Shown here: piece by piece, positions 5,838 to 8,654 of the stretch
Position numbering within the stretch: the stretch's first letter is position 1
How the letters are laid out: each line of letters opens with the position of its first letter
Assembly (NCBI GenBank): GCA_024680835.1
Contig: JAILBP010000118.1
Location: 1-8,654, forward strand
Direction of reading: 5' to 3'
Length of the DNA: 8,654 nucleotides
DNA from: RGIG6904 sp024680835
GTDB taxonomy: Bacteria > Bacillota > Clostridia > Lachnospirales > Lachnospiraceae
Notes under the pieces: generated by a model
Databases searched by the model: none
What the model saw: the letters and a program-made list of their open reading frames with translations, nothing else
What the model was told of the DNA's origin: nothing
Position numbers and translations under genes: made by a program

Positions 5838-8654
5838 GTGAAAACATTATTTAATGACGGATGGGAGTTTTCAAAACAGGGGATAGGACATGAGAATGAT
5901 GATCCTGCGGGGATGGAGTTTTCTCCGGTGAATCTGCCCCACGATTGGCTCATAGGTCAGGCTAATGATCTGTATGAGGATTCGGTGGGATTCTACCGCA
6001 AGAAATTTTCTCTGAAAAAGGAACAGGGCAAGCGCTACGAACTGTATTTCGAAGGGGCGTACATGGATACGACCCTGTTTGTGAACGGGAAGACAGCAGG
6101 AGAGTGGAAATACGGATATTCCAGCTTCTTTTTTGATATAACGGATCTCCTGCGCGACGGTGAAAACGAAATTGTGGCAAGGCTTGTATTTATGTCTCCC
6201 AACAGCCGCTGGTACAGCGGAGCCGGGCTCTACAGGGATGTATACCTCATCACGGAGAACGAGACACACATTGTGACTGACAGTGTTTATGTATCCGCAA
6301 AGCCCGTCAGGGATGATGAGCTGAACGGGGACTGGGAGATTGTCATCAGTGCCGAGGTGGCGTGCGGTGCAGCAGACTGTCATTGGAATAAAGGCTTTTC
6401 AGGGCTTTTCGATGTGCCGGGGGATCTGATGACAGAGTTCAATGTGCCGGAGGCGGGTATCGCGGAGAGGGCAAAGCTTGGCGAGGTATGCTGTGAGATA
6501 TATCCGGATAAAACAGTCCGGGTGGAGATAAAAAAGACAGTAACAGCTCCACGGCTCTGGTCACTTACGTCCTGCAATCTGTATACGGCGTCAGTGTCCA
6601 TAGAGGGAGATGATGCAGTATCCGTGAAATTCGGTTTCAGAAGCTTCAGGTTTGACGCTGACCACGGATTCTTTTTAAACGGCGAGCATATCAAGATACA
6701 GGGTGTCTGCGAGCATCACGATCTGGGTGCCATAGGCGCAGTGTTTAACAAAAGTGCCATGCGCCGCAAGTATGAGATTCTGAGGGGCATGGGCGTTAAT
6801 GCCGTGCGCACGGCACACAACATGCCGGCGGCAGGTCTTTTGGAGCTTGCGGATGAGATGGGATTTCTGGTGATGGATGAGGCCTTTGATATGTGGGAGG
6901 GCAGCAAGACAGAGTATGATTACGGCAGATTCTTTAAGGAGTGGAATGAGCGTGACGTGAGGAGCTGGGTGCGCAGGGATCGTAATCATCCTTCTGTATT
7001 TCTGTGGAGTATAGGAAACGAGATATATGATACCCACAAGGATGAGCACGGTCTTGAGATAACGGAGATGCTATTAAAGGAGGCAAGGGAAAATGATCCT
7101 TACTGCAATGCGGTCATAGGAATGGGCTCCAATTATATGGCATGGGAGAATACACAGAAATGCGCGGATGTTCTCAAATATGCGGGTTATAACTACGGAG
7201 AGCGGTTGTATGACGATCATCATGCGGCTCATCCGGACTGGTATATTTTTGGCAGTGAGACATCTTCCACTGTACAGAGCAGGGGCATATATCATTTCCC
7301 CTTTGAAAAGCCTTTGTTAGCTGATGATGACTGGCAGTGTTCGGCGCTGGGCAATTCCACTACAAGCTGGGGAGCGCCGAATCCGGAGTACTGTATCACA
7401 CAGGAGCGGGATCATGAGTTTTCCATGGGGCAGTTTCTGTGGTCAGGCTTTGATTATATTGGAGAGCCTACACCGTATCACACGAGGAATTCATATTTTG
7501 GACAGATCGACACGGCGGGATTTCCAAAGGACAGCTTTTATATTTACAAGGCAGGCTGGACTGACTACAGGAAAGACCCGTTTGTCCATGTTTTTCCATA
7601 CTGGGATTTTAACCCGGGACAGACGGTGGATTTAAGGGCAGTGACCAATGCACCTGCGGTGGAGCTGTTTGTGAACGGTAAAAGTCTGGGACGTAAAATC
7701 ATAGATCACGAGCATGGCATGACAGTGAGCGGTGATTACCGTGCTGTATACGAGGAGGGGGAGATCACCGCTGTAGCCTACGATGATGAGGGAAAAGAGA
7801 TCGCAAGGGAGAGCAGACATTCCTTTGGAGAAGCCGTAAAACTCAGGGCAGAGGTTTATGATGCAGACCGTAAGCATACGGCAGGCTGCGCGGACATGTG
7901 CTTTGTGGAGGTGTCGGCTTGCGATGAGAACGGCTATCCGGTGGAAAATGCCGGGAATCTTGTGCGCGTCGATGTGAGCGGCGCCGGATGGCTCGCGGGA
8001 TTGGATAACGGAGATTCCACAGATACGGATGAATACAAGGGGACAGAAAAGCATCTTTTTTCAGGAAAGCTGTTAGTATGTATCGCAGTGGGCGCGGAAG
8101 CGGGAGATATTAATGTAAAGCTTGAAGGTGAAGGTCTGGAGGGATGCAGCCTTACCATACCGGTGACCGGCAGTGAAAAAATACCGGGTATATCACAGGA
8201 GCCGGAGAAGCTGACCTCTCATTCGAAAAAAAGACCTTATGTCAGAAGGATCGGACTCTGCTGCGACGGAGAGAGAAGGCTTGATGCTGATCACAGGGAG
8301 GTTTTGGTGACTGCAAGCCTTTATCCGGCTTCGGCAGCAGAAACGGTGGCGCCCGGGGATCTGATATGGAAGACTGTCAATGACACCGGGATAGACAGCA
8401 CCATCGCCACAGTTACGGATATACACGGGATGAGCGCAAGGGTTCAGGCATTTGGCGACGGAACCTTCCGGCTGCGCTGCATGTGCCGCCTGGGCTGTGA
8501 GAATGTAAGGGTCATATCGGAGCTTGATTTCAGTGTCGAGGGAATCGGTGAGGCAGCCATAGACCCATACGGCTTTGTGGCGGGAGGATTGTGGAGCTAC
8601 GGAGAGGGTGATCTCGGGGTCGGCAATGAGAGGGGCGTTTCCACACAGCGTGGA
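5838..8654 (+). CDS. Glycoside hydrolase family 2 beta-galactosidase-like enzyme (3' end beyond window)
   Basis: Open for 939 codons to the window edge. The GTG start at 5838 is chosen because ACGGAGGT (5821-5828) lies 9 nt before it and the product begins KTLFNDGWEFS, the usual GH2 N-terminus. There is no signal peptide, so it is probably cytoplasmic. Domain order: sugar-binding jelly roll (about 1-135, with LPHDW at 33-37), Ig-like domain (about 150-265), TIM barrel (about 268-555), DUF4982-like module (about 565-625, with LFVNGKSLG), a GH2 C5-like module (about 665-770) and another beta-rich region from about 800 that is unfinished. Expected catalytic residues are present: acid/base E395 in WSIGNE and nucleophile E474 in GSETSS, plus H293-H294-D295, R324-T-A-H327-N and W535 in FLWSGFDY. 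The 79-residue spacing of the two Glu fits LacZ-type enzymes. Retaining hydrolysis of beta-galactosides is the best inference; a related GH2 specificity (for example glucuronide) cannot be excluded from sequence alone. Confidence 0.93.
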   Translation, partial: MKTLFNDGWEFSKQGIGHENDDPAGMEFSPVNLPHDWLIGQANDLYEDSVGFYRKKFSLKKEQGKRYELYFEGAYMDTTLFVNGKTAGEWKYGYSSFFFDITDLLRDGENEIVARLVFMSPNSRWYSGAGLYRDVYLITENETHIVTDSVYVSAKPVRDDELNGDWEIVISAEVACGAADCHWNKGFSGLFDVPGDLMTEFNVPEAGIAERAKLGEVCCEIYPDKTVRVEIKKTVTAPRLWSLTSCNLYTASVSIEGDDAVSVKFGFRSFRFDADHGFFLNGEHIKIQGVCEHHDLGAIGAVFNKSAMRRKYEILRGMGVNAVRTAHNMPAAGLLELADEMGFLVMDEAFDMWEGSKTEYDYGRFFKEWNERDVRSWVRRDRNHPSVFLWSIGNEIYDTHKDEHGLEITEMLLKEARENDPYCNAVIGMGSNYMAWENTQKCADVLKYAGYNYGERLYDDHHAAHPDWYIFGSETSSTVQSRGIYHFPFEKPLLADDDWQCSALGNSTTSWGAPNPEYCITQERDHEFSMGQFLWSGFDYIGEPTPYHTRNSYFGQIDTAGFPKDSFYIYKAGWTDYRKDPFVHVFPYWDFNPGQTVDLRAVTNAPAVELFVNGKSLGRKIIDHEHGMTVSGDYRAVYEEGEITAVAYDDEGKEIARESRHSFGEAVKLRAEVYDADRKHTAGCADMCFVEVSACDENGYPVENAGNLVRVDVSGAGWLAGLDNGDSTDTDEYKGTEKHLFSGKLLVCIAVGAEAGDINVKLEGEGLEGCSLTIPVTGSEKIPGISQEPEKLTSHSKKRPYVRRIGLCCDGERRLDADHREVLVTASLYPASAAETVAPGDLIWKTVNDTGIDSTIATVTDIHGMSARVQAFGDGTFRLRCMCRLGCENVRVISELDFSVEGIGEAAIDPYGFVAGGLWSYGEGDLGVGNERGVSTQRG

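Noticed and set aside
5871..8426. Series of minus-strand open frames of 60-170 codons
   Set aside because: All lie antisense to the GH2 gene, whose plus-strand frame is continuous and carries catalytic motifs throughout. They are frame shadows.

Overview
The window looks like chromosomal DNA of a Gram-positive anaerobe of the Clostridia, most probably a Lachnospiraceae member (Butyrivibrio/Roseburia-like). The evidence is AGGAGG-type ribosome binding sites, sigma-A-like promoters, Gram-positive signal peptides, a PdaA-type peptidoglycan deacetylase with a TFDCGYE motif, a 7TM/HD-GYP signalling protein and a long GH2 beta-galactosidase with DUF4982-like and C5-like modules. The assignment rests on protein style, not on a database search.

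Layout, left to right. Bases 1-60 carry what is probably the last 19 codons of an upstream gene. A strong promoter candidate (123-151) precedes a membrane-bound HD-GYP cyclic-di-GMP phosphodiesterase (212-1918). A promoter just after its stop codon (1924-1952) serves a secreted protein of unknown function (2038-3078), which ends in a clear intrinsic terminator (3099-3128). Next comes a secreted polysaccharide deacetylase of the PdaA class with two C-terminal Ig-like modules (3305-4681). It converges, with only 3 bp between stop codons, on a second secreted protein of unknown function read from the minus strand (4685-5551). A 286-bp divergent region (5552-5837) holds a good minus-strand promoter, a near-perfect 28-bp palindrome and smaller inverted repeats. 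It is followed by a glycoside hydrolase family 2 gene with a GTG start (5838 to beyond 8654), cut off by the window end.

How the parts relate. There is no sign of one multi-gene operon: every gene appears to have its own promoter or lies in the opposite orientation to its neighbour. Three adjacent genes encode exported proteins. Two of these (2038-3078 and 4685-5551) share a signal peptide followed by an FG-GAP/EF-hand-like acidic loop (D-x-N/D-G-D...E-M) and flank the cell-wall deacetylase, so an envelope-related neighbourhood is a reasonable inference. The HD-GYP protein would lower c-di-GMP in response to an unknown signal. The GH2 enzyme has no signal peptide and probably acts on imported galactosides in the cytoplasm.

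I see no mobile element, CRISPR array, tRNA or rRNA, and no convincing new multi-gene system. The points most worth a second look are the unknown secreted proteins, the Cys at the usual metal-ligand position of the deacetylase, and a 15-bp sequence shared in inverted orientation by two intergenic regions, one copy being half of the 28-bp palindrome.
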